The notes under the pieces are model-generated. The model was given only the letters and a program-made list of their open reading frames with translations. It ran no database searches and was not told where the DNA came from. From Acidovorax delafieldii (GTDB lineage Bacteria; Pseudomonadota; Gammaproteobacteria; Burkholderiales; Burkholderiaceae_C): DNA of 64,000 nt. The position numbers and the translations under genes are program-made. Location: NCBI GenBank assembly GCA_002377855.1, contig DFQQ01000006.1, positions 41,395-105,394 of the forward strand. Reading direction: 5' to 3'. Of this stretch, positions 1 through 9,571 are shown in pieces (the first letter of the stretch is position 1; the number at the start of each line of letters is the position of its first letter).

Positions 1-64
1 CAGCGAGCAGCCGGCCCATGAGGCCAGCGCCCAAAATTGCGAAGGAAGAAGGTGGAAGTGACAT
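1..64 (-). CDS. thiO: FAD-dependent glycine oxidase, N-terminal fragment (window edge)
   Basis: Only the first 21 codons are in the window; the gene runs off the left edge. The peptide begins MSLPPSSFAILGAGLMGRLL and carries a GxGxxG dinucleotide-binding motif (GAGLMG) near the N-terminus, as in FAD-dependent amine oxidases. The identification as ThiO, which makes dehydroglycine for the thiazole ring of thiamine, is inferred from the TPP riboswitch directly upstream on the same strand and from thiD diverging on the other side. Any FAD or NAD Rossmann protein could start this way, so the family call is moderate. Confidence 0.6.
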   Translation of the reverse strand, partial: MSLPPSSFAILGAGLMGRLLA

Positions 65-132
65 AGGGTCCGTCTGGCGTCCGTCTGTAGAAAAGCAACA
101 GTGGACAAAACGGAGGGCGCAGCGCCGTTGGT

Positions 133-246
133 GGAAACTCCCCACGCCAGCATGACCTGGATCGGGTAGCGGGGCGCTGTGCAGCGTGGCTGCGGGCCCC
201 AGGGTATTTCTCAGTCACACACCGCAGTTGGCGGCAGGACACCCCT
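133..246 (-). promoter_or_regulatory. TPP riboswitch (THI element)
   Basis: Read on the minus strand, this segment has the conserved THI-box landmarks in order: GGGGTGTCC, then CTGAGA followed by AATACCC, then CTACCCGATCCAGGTCATG and GCTGGCGTGGGGAG. These are the P2/J2-3 and P4/P5 parts of the thiamine pyrophosphate aptamer. It lies about 70 bases upstream of the thiO-like start and in the same orientation, so it should repress that thiamine operon when TPP is abundant. thiD on the other strand is not covered by it. Confidence 0.9.
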
Positions 247-324
247 GTTTCGTCCGGAAAAAACAATTACAGCACATCCTCTTTTATGGCGGCTTGACCT
301 GGCGCATAGGCCATAATTTTTGCC

Positions 325-1218
325 ATGACTTCCTCATCTTCAGGGCCCTGCGCAGGCCGTCGTTACGCGCGCGTGCTGTCGATCGCAGGCTCTGACAGCG
401 GAGGTGGCGCAGGCATCCAGGCCGATCTCAAGACGTTCAGCGCCCTGGGTTGCTACGGTATGACCGCCATCACTGCCATCACCGCCCAAAACACCTGCGG
501 CGTCACAGGTATCCACGGGATACCGCCTGAAATGCTCAAAGCCCAGATTGATGCGGTGATGCAAGACATTGGCGTGGATGCCGTGAAGATCGGAATGCTG
601 CATTCCCCTGAGGTCGTGCGCGTGGTCGCCGATGCCATTCGAACCTACGACATGCCTCATGTGGTGTTGGACCCGGTCATGGTGGCCACGAGCGGTGACC
701 GGCTTATCGCGCAGGAAACAGTGGGCGTATTGGTGCAGGAACTGTTCCCGTTGGCGGAGGTGGTAACCCCCAACCTGGACGAAGCCGGCTGGCTGCTGGG
801 CCGTAGCCTCCAGGCTGTTGAGGCCCTGGAGCCTGCCGCGCAAGAACTGCTGGCTTTGGGTGCGCGCGCGGTTCTGCTCAAAGGCGGCCACCTGCCGGGG
901 GACTGGGTGGTGGATGTGTTGTGTGCGCGGGGCATCCTCAATGCGCAAAAACTCCAATCACAGCGCATTGCCACGTCCAACGGGCACGGCACAGGATGCA
1001 CCTTGTCGTCCGCCATCGCGGCCCACTTGGCGCTAGGGCGGGCGCTGCCCCAAGCGGTGGAGCATGCCAGGCAGTACATCCTGGGGGCCATTGCTGCTGG
1101 GGCGGATGTGACCACGGGCCACGGCCATGGGCCGCTGAACCACGGATACGCACCGGTGCCCCAGCGGAGCTATCTCATGGCTGGCGCGGACGCGTCAGCA
1201 GCGCCAGCGCAAAGCTGA
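325..1218 (+). CDS. thiD: Hydroxymethylpyrimidine / phosphomethylpyrimidine kinase
   Basis: Bifunctional cytoplasmic kinase that phosphorylates HMP and HMP-phosphate to HMP-PP for thiamine synthesis. The 297-residue protein has the ribokinase-fold hallmarks of ThiD: AGSDSGGGAGIQAD at about residues 21-34, DPVMVATSG at 116-124, KGGH at 186-189 and the anion-hole motif GHGTGC at 220-225. Length is slightly above the usual 265-290 because of a short Ser-rich N-terminus and an Ala-rich tail. It diverges from the riboswitch-controlled thiO-like gene, and its last 44 bases overlap the convergent permease gene. Confidence 0.95.
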   Translation: MTSSSSGPCAGRRYARVLSIAGSDSGGGAGIQADLKTFSALGCYGMTAITAITAQNTCGVTGIHGIPPEMLKAQIDAVMQDIGVDAVKIGMLHSPEVVRVVADAIRTYDMPHVVLDPVMVATSGDRLIAQETVGVLVQELFPLAEVVTPNLDEAGWLLGRSLQAVEALEPAAQELLALGARAVLLKGGHLPGDWVVDVLCARGILNAQKLQSQRIATSNGHGTGCTLSSAIAAHLALGRALPQAVEHARQYILGAIAAGADVTTGHGHGPLNHGYAPVPQRSYLMAGADASAAPAQS

Positions 1219-2455
1219 ACGCCAGCGCGGGTAGGGCTGAGCCCGCACCGGGCAACACCTTGGGAGCCAAGTGGTACACCGCCACGCCCAAAAGCCAGAT
1301 GACTACCGGCGCGGCATGCGCCTTGCGCGCTTGGGCAAGCAAGCGGGCCGTGTCGGCGCCGAAGGCAAGGCGGCCCAGAATGACGCCGAACAGCGGCACA
1401 AAAACTGAGCTGAGCAGCAACAGGAACGGTTCCAGGCTGTGCATGGGCAAAACGAGTGCCAGCGCCGTGCAAAGCCCCGCGACCACCAGACCCCACGCCC
1501 GTACGCTCCAGCGCGGCACCAGGCTGTGTGACGACACTGCGCCCGAGTACGCGTCGCCATACGCGTTGTCCACCTCATCAATCAGGATCAGCGAAAGCGC
1601 GATCAATCCACCTTGCGCCAGCAAGAGCGCCTGCACGAGGTCTTTGGAAGGCAAGGTGAGAGCCACCAGCACCCCCAGCGTGTAGCACCACATGTTGGCC
1701 AGGGCATATCCCAGCCAGGTGCCTCGCTGCGCGGCGCCCGCGCTGGCGCCGTGCCGCGCATAGTCCGCTACCAGTGGCAGCCATGAGATGGGCATGGCAA
1801 TGACCAGGTCCAACGCCGGCAGCACGCCCATGCCGCCAGTGCCTTGGCGCCGCCACAGCGCATCAAAGCCCTGGGCTTGCGCGAGCGACAGGAATTGCCA
1901 GCTGAGCCAAAGCAGCGACAGAACCACTAGCGGCAGTGCCACTCGGGCGATGAGCTTGCGTACCAGTTGCACCATGGAGCCACTGATCAACGCCATCACC
2001 ACGCCGCCCCACAGCAACGTGGCCAGCACCGGCCAATGGATGCCCGCAAGCCCCATGGCCTGCTGGCCAATGGCCACCGTGGCATCGCGCATGACCACCA
2101 GCTCAAAGGTGCCCCAGCCCACCAGTTGAACAATGTTCAGGACGATGGGCAGGCTGGCAAAAACCCGGCCATACACGGCGTGCATCAAACCGGCGCTGGC
2201 CAGCCCACTGGCGCAGCCCAGTTTGGCGACCCAGCCGAGCAGCCCGGCCCCGATCACGGAGCCTGCAAGGATCGCTATCAGAGCCTCCTGCGTGCCGAGC
2301 GCGGGCATGAGGTAGGCCCCGACCTGCATCACCAGCAGGCCCACTCCCAGGCTGAACCAAAGCGAAGCGTGGTCATGCCATTGGAAAACCCGGCGTTCGG
2401 AAGAAACCGGAGCGAGCGCGTCGTTGTGCAAGGCTGGGGTGTTGGGTGGATGCAT
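1175..2455 (-). CDS. cytX: NCS1-type permease, probable HMP transporter CytX
   Basis: Polytopic inner-membrane protein of about 426 residues with roughly twelve hydrophobic segments and the pattern of the cytosine/purine/thiamine permease (NCS1) family. Substrate is not visible in the sequence. The CytX assignment (hydroxymethylpyrimidine uptake) is inferred from the convergent, overlapping arrangement with thiD and the thiamine context. I chose the ATG at 2455; a TTG six codons upstream (2473) is also in frame and neither has a clear Shine-Dalgarno. I looked for a second THI element upstream and did not find one. Confidence 0.75.
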   Translation of the reverse strand: MHPPNTPALHNDALAPVSSERRVFQWHDHASLWFSLGVGLLVMQVGAYLMPALGTQEALIAILAGSVIGAGLLGWVAKLGCASGLASAGLMHAVYGRVFASLPIVLNIVQLVGWGTFELVVMRDATVAIGQQAMGLAGIHWPVLATLLWGGVVMALISGSMVQLVRKLIARVALPLVVLSLLWLSWQFLSLAQAQGFDALWRRQGTGGMGVLPALDLVIAMPISWLPLVADYARHGASAGAAQRGTWLGYALANMWCYTLGVLVALTLPSKDLVQALLLAQGGLIALSLILIDEVDNAYGDAYSGAVSSHSLVPRWSVRAWGLVVAGLCTALALVLPMHSLEPFLLLLSSVFVPLFGVILGRLAFGADTARLLAQARKAHAAPVVIWLLGVAVYHLAPKVLPGAGSALPALAFSFALALLTRPRQP

Positions 2456-2569
2456 GGGGTGGTTTCGCAGCAATTCAGTGCAGAGCAGGGCACGACGCCG
2501 AATGCAGCGGTTCCCTGGCGTGGCAAGGCGCGCTCAGCGAGCCCGAACGAGGCCGATTGTAGGGGCGTG

Positions 2570-3490
2570 CTAGACGCCCGTGGCGGCGCCTGAAGCAGGG
2601 GCTGCGCAGCCTTGCACCGGCCACTGCAAACGCAGCCGGCTTTCAAAGAAGTGCTGCTGTTGTGTCAGCGGATCCGTGAAGCGCAGGGACCGCGCGAGCA
2701 GTTGCAGGGGCCGGGAATAGTCCCCCTCGGGCGGGTCGTTGACCTCTGGGTAGAACGGGTCGTGGCGCAATGGCAGTCCCAGGGCGGCCATGTGCACGCG
2801 CAATTGGTGGCGTTTGCCGCTGACGGGCGACAGGCGATACCGGGCCCAGGGTCCCTCGACCTCCAGCACATCGATCAAGGTCAGGCTGTTGGGCTCCCCC
2901 GGCACTTCTTCCATGCGAAAAAACTGCGTTGCCTCCTGCATTCTGCTGCGGTGCTCCCGTGGAAATACCAGGCCGCTGCCCCACGGAGCCACGGCTTCGT
3001 ATTCCTTGGCCATGCTGCGCTCTCTGAATAGAGCCTGGTAAGCCCCGCGCGTGCCTTGCTGCACCGAGAAAAGAACGATGCCCGCAGTGTCCCGGTCGAT
3101 ACGGTGCAAGGGCGACAGTTCCGGCAGACCCAGCTGTCTTTTCAGGCGCACCAGCAGCGACTGCTGCACATAGCGCCCAGACGGCGTGACAGGCATGAAG
3201 TGGGGCTTGTCTGCGACCAGCAGATGCTTATCCTGGTAGAGCACTTGGTGGGCAAACGGCAATTCGGGCTCATCGCGGAGATGGCGATAGTAAAAGAGTC
3301 GCTCCCCGCCTTGAGCCGCTTGGCTGGGCGTCAGTGGTTGACCGTGTGCATCCACCACGTCGCCGGCCTGCATGCGTTCACGCCACTGAGCCTTGCTCAC
3401 TGCAGGCAAGTGCTGGGCGAGGGCATCCAGAACGCTGCCCTGCGCTGCGGCGGGCAGCACCACACAGCTGGGGCTCACGCCGTCGCGCAT
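2570..3490 (-). CDS. RluA-family pseudouridine synthase
   Basis: Converts a uridine in structured RNA (rRNA or tRNA) to pseudouridine. From the ATG at 3490 the protein is 306 residues. It has an S4-like N-terminal segment (about residues 18-65) and the RluA signature HRIDRDTAG at 129-137, whose first Asp (D132) is the expected catalytic nucleophile; GKRHQLRVHM further on is the usual second motif. The reading frame is open 64 codons upstream to 3682, but that part is low-complexity and lacks family similarity. Which member it is (RluA, RluC, TruC-like) cannot be told by eye. Confidence 0.88.
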   Translation of the reverse strand: MRDGVSPSCVVLPAAAQGSVLDALAQHLPAVSKAQWRERMQAGDVVDAHGQPLTPSQAAQGGERLFYYRHLRDEPELPFAHQVLYQDKHLLVADKPHFMPVTPSGRYVQQSLLVRLKRQLGLPELSPLHRIDRDTAGIVLFSVQQGTRGAYQALFRERSMAKEYEAVAPWGSGLVFPREHRSRMQEATQFFRMEEVPGEPNSLTLIDVLEVEGPWARYRLSPVSGKRHQLRVHMAALGLPLRHDPFYPEVNDPPEGDYSRPLQLLARSLRFTDPLTQQQHFFESRLRLQWPVQGCAAPASGAATGV

Positions 3491-3819
3491 GGGCAAGGGG
3501 GCTTGAAAGGTGCGATGTCGACTCAAAACGGCGCCCACTGATGAAAGCGTGGAGGAAGGCTCTCGCGAGCGGGTCGGCAGGATAGCACTGCGGGTTGTGG
3601 ACTGGGGTGGTGATCGCCTCGCTGGTGCCCGCGCGAGACCGCTGGAGTTACCGCGGATGATGGGGTTAACACCAATAGTCAAGCGTTGTGAAAATTATCC
3701 TTTTGCAAAAAATGACTTCCATCAAAGTCGCATGGACCGCATACCATGAAACAAATTCTTGCAATTGTTTCGAATAAATAATAAATTTGATAAAAGCAAG
3801 AAAATCATCGGAGATTTTT
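3491..3819. other. Divergent intergenic region upstream of the pseudouridine synthase and chemoreceptor genes
   Basis: No convincing gene. The right half (about 3665-3815) is clearly more AT-rich than the surroundings and probably holds the chemoreceptor promoter. The left half keeps one frame open upstream of the pseudouridine synthase without looking coding. Confidence 0.5.
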
Positions 3820-5808
3820 ATGTCATTTTCTGCACGACGTTCTGTTGCCTTCAAGCTTTCGCTCGCTGCATTGGCGAGTCTGTTGCTGGTGCTGCTGACC
3901 ACCATGTTCTTGGTCAGCATGCTGGTTTGGCAAGACTTTGGTGACTTGGCCCGCAAGGAAGCACGGCAGAACGCCGCGCAGGTGCGCACCCTGGTTCAGA
4001 GTTTTGACGAAACGGCACAAGACCAGGCCAAGCGCGATTTTGTGTTGTTCAAGTCGCGCTTTGCGGGGGACTTTGCCCTGCAGGAGCAGCCTGCGGACGA
4101 TGGCAAGAAAGAAGCAGTGCTCAACTTTCAGGGCACGCCTGTCAACGCCAACTTCGAAGTGGTTGATCGATTCACCAAAGACAGCGCGGGCGCCATCGCT
4201 ACGATTTTTGCGCGCACCGGAGAAGACTTCATACGTGTGACCACATCGCTCAAAAAGCAGGACGGCGAGCGGGCCTACAAGACGCTCCTGGATCGCAACC
4301 ACCCTGCCTACCCGTTGATGAAAGAGGGCAAGACTTATATCGGCCGCGCCAATCTGTTCGGCAAGGAATACATGACGGTGTACGAACCGATTCGGGAAGG
4401 CAACCAGACGATAGGCATTTTGTTCATTGGCTCAGACATTGGTCCCATCCTGGGCAAGCTCACCCAGATGATGGCCGGACAGAAGCTCTTTGAGACGGGC
4501 GCCATCTATGCCGTGAACACATCCTCTGGGGCGGCGCGGGGGCGCCTGGCGGGCCTGCCCGATGCTGCGGCGGCCGTGGATGAAAAGACCGATGACGGAA
4601 AGGCATGGCTTGCCCAGTTGACCCAAAAGGAACAGTCGACCGACTTCGAGGCGGTTTGGTCGCCTCGCCCGGCCGCGGTCAAGAACGAGCGGCACTTTGT
4701 GGCGGTAGAGCGCTACAAGCCCTGGAACTGGGCCATCGTCGCCGAAGCGCCCGTGTCCGAGATGATGGAGGATGCCCGGGCCGTTCTGGTGTGGCTTTGG
4801 GTAGGGGTTGCCGCGGCGCTGCTCATCCTGACCGTGGTGCTGGTCTATGCCACACGGCGCTTGGTGGGCCAGCCGGTGCAGCAATTGAGTGCAGCGCTGG
4901 GGTACCTGTCGCAGGGTGATCTCACCCGGGCAGTGGACATCCGCTCCGACGATGAAATCGGCGCGCTGGGGCGGGCCATGGAAGGGTTTCGTCAGCGCCT
5001 GGTGCAGAGCCTGGGTACCGTGCGCCGCAGCGCAGACAGCGTGTCCTCTGCCAGTTTTGAGATCGCGCAGGGCAACCACGATCTGTCGGCACGCACAGAG
5101 ACCCAGGCCAGCTCGCTGGAGGAGACTGCCGCCAGCATGGAGGAGCTGGGCTCCACCATCCGCCACAACGCAGACAACGCCTCGCAGGCAAGCCGCTTGG
5201 CGGCCAGCGCGAGCCAGGTGGCCGCAGAAGGCGGGCAAGTGGTGGCCCAGGTGGTCAGCACCATGCACAACATCCATGGGAGCAGCCAGAAAATTGCCGA
5301 CATCATTGGCGTGATCGATGGCATTGCCTTTCAGACCAACATCCTCGCGCTGAACGCCGCAGTAGAGGCCGCGCGTGCTGGTGAGCAGGGCCGGGGCTTT
5401 GCCGTGGTGGCAAGCGAAGTGCGTAACCTGGCCCAGCGCACCGCTGCCGAAGCCAAGACGATCAAGGAGCTGATTGGCGCCAGCAGCGCCATGGTGCAAG
5501 AGGGCTCGGTGCTGGCCGACAAGGCGGGCAGCACCATGGGTGAGGTCGTGAATGCCATTCAGCGCGTGGCCGACATCGTCTCCGAGATCAGCGCCGCCAC
5601 CAGCGAGCAGACTTCTGGCGTCAGCCAGGTGGGCGAAGCCGTCACGCAACTGGACCAGACCACGCAGCAAAACGCCGCGCTGGTGGAGGAAATGGCCGCG
5701 GCCGCGAGCAGCTTGCGCACCCAGGCGCAGCAGATGGTGGAAGCCGTGGCGCAGTTCAAGCTGGGACAACCGCAAGAGGCGCCAGACCTGCCTACGCTGC
5801 CGCGCTGA
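3820..5808 (+). CDS. Methyl-accepting chemotaxis protein
   Basis: Inner-membrane chemoreceptor that feeds the CheA/CheW kinase. The 662-residue protein has a first membrane helix (about 9-36), a periplasmic sensor region of the single-Cache type (about 40-315), a second helix (about 321-344), a HAMP linker and a long coiled-coil signalling domain. The highly conserved hairpin tip includes GIAFQTNILALNAAVEAARA at about 499-518. The C-terminus (LPTLPR) lacks the NWETF-like CheR-binding pentapeptide. The start at 3820 follows a GGAG ribosome-binding site; an in-frame ATG at 3787 is less likely. The ligand is unknown. Confidence 0.93.
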   Translation: MSFSARRSVAFKLSLAALASLLLVLLTTMFLVSMLVWQDFGDLARKEARQNAAQVRTLVQSFDETAQDQAKRDFVLFKSRFAGDFALQEQPADDGKKEAVLNFQGTPVNANFEVVDRFTKDSAGAIATIFARTGEDFIRVTTSLKKQDGERAYKTLLDRNHPAYPLMKEGKTYIGRANLFGKEYMTVYEPIREGNQTIGILFIGSDIGPILGKLTQMMAGQKLFETGAIYAVNTSSGAARGRLAGLPDAAAAVDEKTDDGKAWLAQLTQKEQSTDFEAVWSPRPAAVKNERHFVAVERYKPWNWAIVAEAPVSEMMEDARAVLVWLWVGVAAALLILTVVLVYATRRLVGQPVQQLSAALGYLSQGDLTRAVDIRSDDEIGALGRAMEGFRQRLVQSLGTVRRSADSVSSASFEIAQGNHDLSARTETQASSLEETAASMEELGSTIRHNADNASQASRLAASASQVAAEGGQVVAQVVSTMHNIHGSSQKIADIIGVIDGIAFQTNILALNAAVEAARAGEQGRGFAVVASEVRNLAQRTAAEAKTIKELIGASSAMVQEGSVLADKAGSTMGEVVNAIQRVADIVSEISAATSEQTSGVSQVGEAVTQLDQTTQQNAALVEEMAAAASSLRTQAQQMVEAVAQFKLGQPQEAPDLPTLPR

Positions 5809-5829
5809 TGCGCTTGGTATGTCGTTGGA

Positions 5830-5880
5830 ATGCTATATAAATAATAGCTGCTAGCGCTTTGTGGTAAAGCGCTGGGGCCC
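5830..5880. repeat. Interspersed palindromic repeat (AGCGCTTTG...CAAAGCGCT type)
   Basis: Sequence of the form ATGCTATATAAATAATAGCTG followed by CTAGCGCTTTGTGGTAAAGCGCTGG, with the palindromic pair AGCGCTTT/AAAGCGCT. Related copies lie at 11236-11296, 38193-38243 and 53045-53093, with a degenerate one at 49615-49665. This one is intergenic, between convergent genes. Confidence 0.75.
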
Positions 5881-5898
5881 AGTTCTGCTGAATTTTCT

Positions 5899-7020
5899 TC
5901 AGGCAGAGGCTGAGGGTGGGGCGAGACCCGCATGGCTGGGCTGGGGTGGCTGCGCAGCCAATACCTGCTGCGCCAGCCGCTGCACTGTCAGCGGTGCGCA
6001 TCCTTCTGCATGGTTGCTCACGGTGATGTAGGCGTTGTGCCCCGCGCCGGTGATGCCAACGATGACCTTGGCGAGCGCTTGCAGTGTGGCGGGATCCGGG
6101 TCATGCAGGCGTTCGTAAGGTGCGTACCGCTTTTGCGCGTCTTCGTATCCATAGGGGCCGTGCAGTTCGTGCATGTTCCAGCGGCACACCAGCGGTGTAG
6201 GCCACAGCGCGCGCAGCACAGGCAATTGCTGCGCCAGTGGCGGCAGTTTGGGGTGCAGGCCCAAGCAGTAGGTGGCGCCGGCTTCGCGCAGCACGCTGGC
6301 GAATTCGGGGGTCAACCACTCGGGGTCGCGCACCTCAACGGCAATCACCCCATCCGGGGCGCGCGGCGCTAAGCGGGGCAGGGCCAGCAGCATGGCACGC
6401 AACTGGCCCAACAGCGATGGCATACGGTCCAGCAGCGCCAGTGGCAAGGGGCTGATCTGGAAGACGAGCGCACCCACCTTGTCGCCCAGGCCTTCCAGCG
6501 CTGGCTCTACAAATTCGCGCAGCGCCAGTTCAGGGTTCAGAAACGCAGGGTTGGGCTCGCGCCCCCTGCCGTCTTCCGCGCGCACCAGCGCGTCTGTGAC
6601 CACATTGGGGGCTTTCACGACGAAGCGGAAGTCGCCCGGCACCTGCTCGGCGTAGCGCAGGTATTGGCTCACGGTCAGGGGGCGGTAAAAGTTGCGGTCC
6701 AGGCTGACGGTGCGCAGGAGTGGGTGGGCTGCGTAGGCTGCCAGGCCTTGCCTGGACAGCTGGGCTTCGGCATAGACCGCATCCCACACCAGCCCATTCC
6801 AGGCGGGGTACGTCCACGATGACGTGCCCAGCCGCAATTGCTGCGGCAGCGCCTGTGCCAGCGCGAGCATCTCGGCATGGGGCTCAGCCGGTCGCACCTT
6901 CAACCCCTTGCGCTGGGCCGGCGCGGCGGCTTCGGGTGCAGGCGGGGCGGGCTTTGTAGGGGGCGGCGCAGCCGGGGCAGGCGCGCCAAACAGGTCATCT
7001 TGCAATGGCAAAGCGGTCAA
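5899..7020 (-). CDS. DUF72 (YecE-like) protein
   Basis: A 373-residue protein with the DUF72 TIM-barrel pattern: LRLGTSSWTYPAWNG at about 62-76, SLDRNFYRPLT, FVVKAPN and a C-terminal region ending in YITVSNHAEGCAPLTVQRL. The molecular role of DUF72 is not firmly known. The first 50 residues are Pro/Ala-rich and not part of the domain. The assigned start is a TTG, and the nearest in-frame ATG (M51) would remove only this low-complexity leader, so the true start could be internal. It sits convergent to the chemoreceptor gene and divergent from tex. Confidence 0.85.
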   Translation of the reverse strand: MTALPLQDDLFGAPAPAAPPPTKPAPPAPEAAAPAQRKGLKVRPAEPHAEMLALAQALPQQLRLGTSSWTYPAWNGLVWDAVYAEAQLSRQGLAAYAAHPLLRTVSLDRNFYRPLTVSQYLRYAEQVPGDFRFVVKAPNVVTDALVRAEDGRGREPNPAFLNPELALREFVEPALEGLGDKVGALVFQISPLPLALLDRMPSLLGQLRAMLLALPRLAPRAPDGVIAVEVRDPEWLTPEFASVLREAGATYCLGLHPKLPPLAQQLPVLRALWPTPLVCRWNMHELHGPYGYEDAQKRYAPYERLHDPDPATLQALAKVIVGITGAGHNAYITVSNHAEGCAPLTVQRLAQQVLAAQPPQPSHAGLAPPSASA

Positions 7021-7119
7021 TCAGGCGGGGTCGGGTCGGATGTTAGCCCGCTGCGGGCCTGTGGCAAACTCCCGCGCTTCGCGTTTTGTTTGTTTGAGTA
7101 TCAGAGAGTTTGCCCACAC

Positions 7120-9489
7120 ATGCAGCAGATCATTCGGCAACTGGCCGCAGAAATCAAAGTAGGGGAGCAGCAGGTACGGGCTGCCGTCGAGTTGCTTGAT
7201 GGCGGGGCCACGGTGCCCTTCATCGCGCGCTACCGCAAGGAAGTGACCGGCGGGCTGGACGATATCCAGTTGCGCGAACTGGAAGCGCGCTTGTCGTACC
7301 TGCGTGAGCTGGATGACCGCCGCGGTGCCGTGCTCAAGGCCATTGACGAGCAAGGCAAGCTGACCGACGCGCTGCGCGCCGCGATTGCTGCCGCGCCGAC
7401 CAAGCAGGAACTCGAAGACATTTACCTGCCCTTCAAGCAAAAGCGCCGCACCAAGGGGCAGATTGCGCGCGAGTTTGGCATCGAGCCGCTGGCCGACAAG
7501 CTGTTTGCCGACCCCACGCTCGACCCTGCTGCCGAGGCTGCGGCCTTCACCAAGCCACCAGAAGTGCTGGACGACGGCAAACCGGGCGCAGATTTCTCTA
7601 CCGTCCCGGCCGTGCTCGACGGCGTGCGCGACATCCTCTCCGAGCGCTGGGCCGAAGACCCGGCCCTGGTGCAGAGCCTGCGCGAGTGGCTGTGGGCCGA
7701 GGGCCTGCTGCGCAGCAAGAAGGTCGAAGGCAAGAACGAGAACGACCCTGAAGTCTCCAAGTTCCGCGACTATTTCGAATACGACGAACCCATTGGTCGC
7801 GTGCCATCGCACCGCGCACTGGCCGTGTTCCGTGGCCGGGGCCTGGAAATTCTGGAAGCGAAGCTGGTGTTGCCTGTGGAGCCGGAGCCCGGCAAGCCCA
7901 GCCTGGCCGAAGGCAAGATTGCCCTGCACCTGGGCTGGAGCCACCAGGGCCGCAAGGCCGACGACCTGATCCGCAAGTGCGTGGCCTGGACCTGGCGCGT
8001 CAAGCTCAGCCTCTCGACAGAGCGCGACCTGTTCGCCCGCCTTCGCGACGACGCCGAAAAGGTGGCGATCAAGGTATTTGCCGACAACCTGCGCGATCTG
8101 CTGCTGGCCGCGCCGGCCGGCCCACGCGTGGTGATGGGGCTGGACCCTGGCATCCGCACCGGCGTGAAGGTGGCGGTGGTGGACGCCACGGGCAAGCTGG
8201 TGGATACCGCCACGGTGTACCCGCACGAGCCCAAGCGCGACTGGGACGGGTCGCTCTTCACGCTGGCTAAACTGTGCGAAAAGCACGGTGTGAACCTGAT
8301 CGCGATCGGCAACGGCACGGCCAGCCGCGAGACCGACAAGCTTGCTGCCGACCTCATCAAGATGGCTGCCAAGGCTGAACGCACCATCGAGAAGGTGGTG
8401 GTGAGCGAGGCCGGCGCGTCGGTGTACAGCGCCAGTGAATACGCTTCGCAGGAAATGCCCGATGTGGACGTGAGCCTGCGCGGCGCTGCCTCCATTGCGC
8501 GCCGCCTGCAGGACCCACTGGCCGAGCTGGTGAAGATCGACCCCAAGAGCATCGGCGTGGGTCAGTACCAGCACGACGTCAACCAGAGCGAGCTGGCGCG
8601 CACGCTGGGCACGGTGGTGGAGGACTGTGTGAACTCGGTGGGTGTGGACCTGAACACGGCCAGCGTGCCGCTGCTCTCCCGCGTGTCGGGCCTGTCGGGC
8701 AGCGTGGCCAAGGCGGTGGTGCGCTGGCGCGAGGCCAATGGCGCGTTCAAGAGCCGCAAGCAACTGATGGATGTGGCGGGCCTGGGTGCCAAGACGTTTG
8801 AGCAGAGCGCAGGCTTCTTGCGCATTCGCGGGGGTGACAACCCGCTGGACATGACCGGCGTGCACCCCGAGACCTACCCGGTGGTCGAGCAGATCATGGA
8901 GAAGACGGGCAAGCCCGTGGCCGAGATCATGGGCCGCGCCGACATGCTCAAGACCCTCAAGCCCGAGCTGTTTGCCAACAAGAAGTTCGGCGTGATCACC
9001 GTGAAGGACATCCTGGCCGAGCTGGAAAAACCCGGCCGCGACCCGCGCCCCGACTTCAAGGTCGCGCGCTTCAACGACGGCGTGGAAGACATCAAGGACC
9101 TCAAGGAAGGCATGATCCTGGAAGGCACCGTGAGCAACGTCGCACAGTTCGGCGCCTTCATCGACCTGGGCGTGCACCAGGACGGCCTGGTGCATGTGAG
9201 CCAGCTGGCCCACAAGTTCGTGAACGATGCGCGTGAAGTGGTCAAGACCGGCGACATCGTCAAGGTCAAGGTCATGGAGGTGGACGTGGAGCGCAAGCGC
9301 ATTGGCCTGTCGATGAAGCTCGATGCCGCGCCGCCCCGCCAAGGCGGCGACCGTGGTGCGCCGCGCGACAATCGCTTTGAAGGTGCAGGGCGCGGTTACG
9401 CACAGCCACAGCGCCGCGCCCCTGAGCCCTCGCAGCAGTCGGCCATGGCGTCGGCCTTTGCCAAATTGCAACAGGTCAAGGGGCGCTGA
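7120..9489 (+). CDS. tex: Tex-family S1 RNA-binding transcription accessory protein
   Basis: A 789-residue cytoplasmic nucleic-acid-binding protein. Domains in order: helical Tex N-terminal region (VPFIARYRKEVTGGLDD near residue 31), YqgF/RNase-H-like fold (VVMGLDPGIRTGVKVAVVD at about 337-355), helix-hairpin-helix pair (about 505-570) and an S1 domain (EGTVSNVAQFGAFIDLGVHQ at about 668-687). The tail is Arg/Gly/Gln-rich. Length matches the family (about 770-790). I chose the ATG at 7120; the frame is open further upstream, antisense to the DUF72 gene. Confidence 0.96.
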   Translation: MQQIIRQLAAEIKVGEQQVRAAVELLDGGATVPFIARYRKEVTGGLDDIQLRELEARLSYLRELDDRRGAVLKAIDEQGKLTDALRAAIAAAPTKQELEDIYLPFKQKRRTKGQIAREFGIEPLADKLFADPTLDPAAEAAAFTKPPEVLDDGKPGADFSTVPAVLDGVRDILSERWAEDPALVQSLREWLWAEGLLRSKKVEGKNENDPEVSKFRDYFEYDEPIGRVPSHRALAVFRGRGLEILEAKLVLPVEPEPGKPSLAEGKIALHLGWSHQGRKADDLIRKCVAWTWRVKLSLSTERDLFARLRDDAEKVAIKVFADNLRDLLLAAPAGPRVVMGLDPGIRTGVKVAVVDATGKLVDTATVYPHEPKRDWDGSLFTLAKLCEKHGVNLIAIGNGTASRETDKLAADLIKMAAKAERTIEKVVVSEAGASVYSASEYASQEMPDVDVSLRGAASIARRLQDPLAELVKIDPKSIGVGQYQHDVNQSELARTLGTVVEDCVNSVGVDLNTASVPLLSRVSGLSGSVAKAVVRWREANGAFKSRKQLMDVAGLGAKTFEQSAGFLRIRGGDNPLDMTGVHPETYPVVEQIMEKTGKPVAEIMGRADMLKTLKPELFANKKFGVITVKDILAELEKPGRDPRPDFKVARFNDGVEDIKDLKEGMILEGTVSNVAQFGAFIDLGVHQDGLVHVSQLAHKFVNDAREVVKTGDIVKVKVMEVDVERKRIGLSMKLDAAPPRQGGDRGAPRDNRFEGAGRGYAQPQRRAPEPSQQSAMASAFAKLQQVKGR

Positions 9490-9571
9490 GGGCGCAGCGG
9501 GCGTTTTGGCCACCACTGCCGGGATGGCACGGCCATAATCGCCCCAACTCTCACCGCCGCGCCCCCACTCC

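Noticed and set aside
2456..2570. Second TPP riboswitch upstream of the CytX-like permease
   Set aside because: Some CTGAG- and CCAGGGAA-like pieces occur on the minus strand, but the GGGGTG block and proper order of THI motifs are missing.
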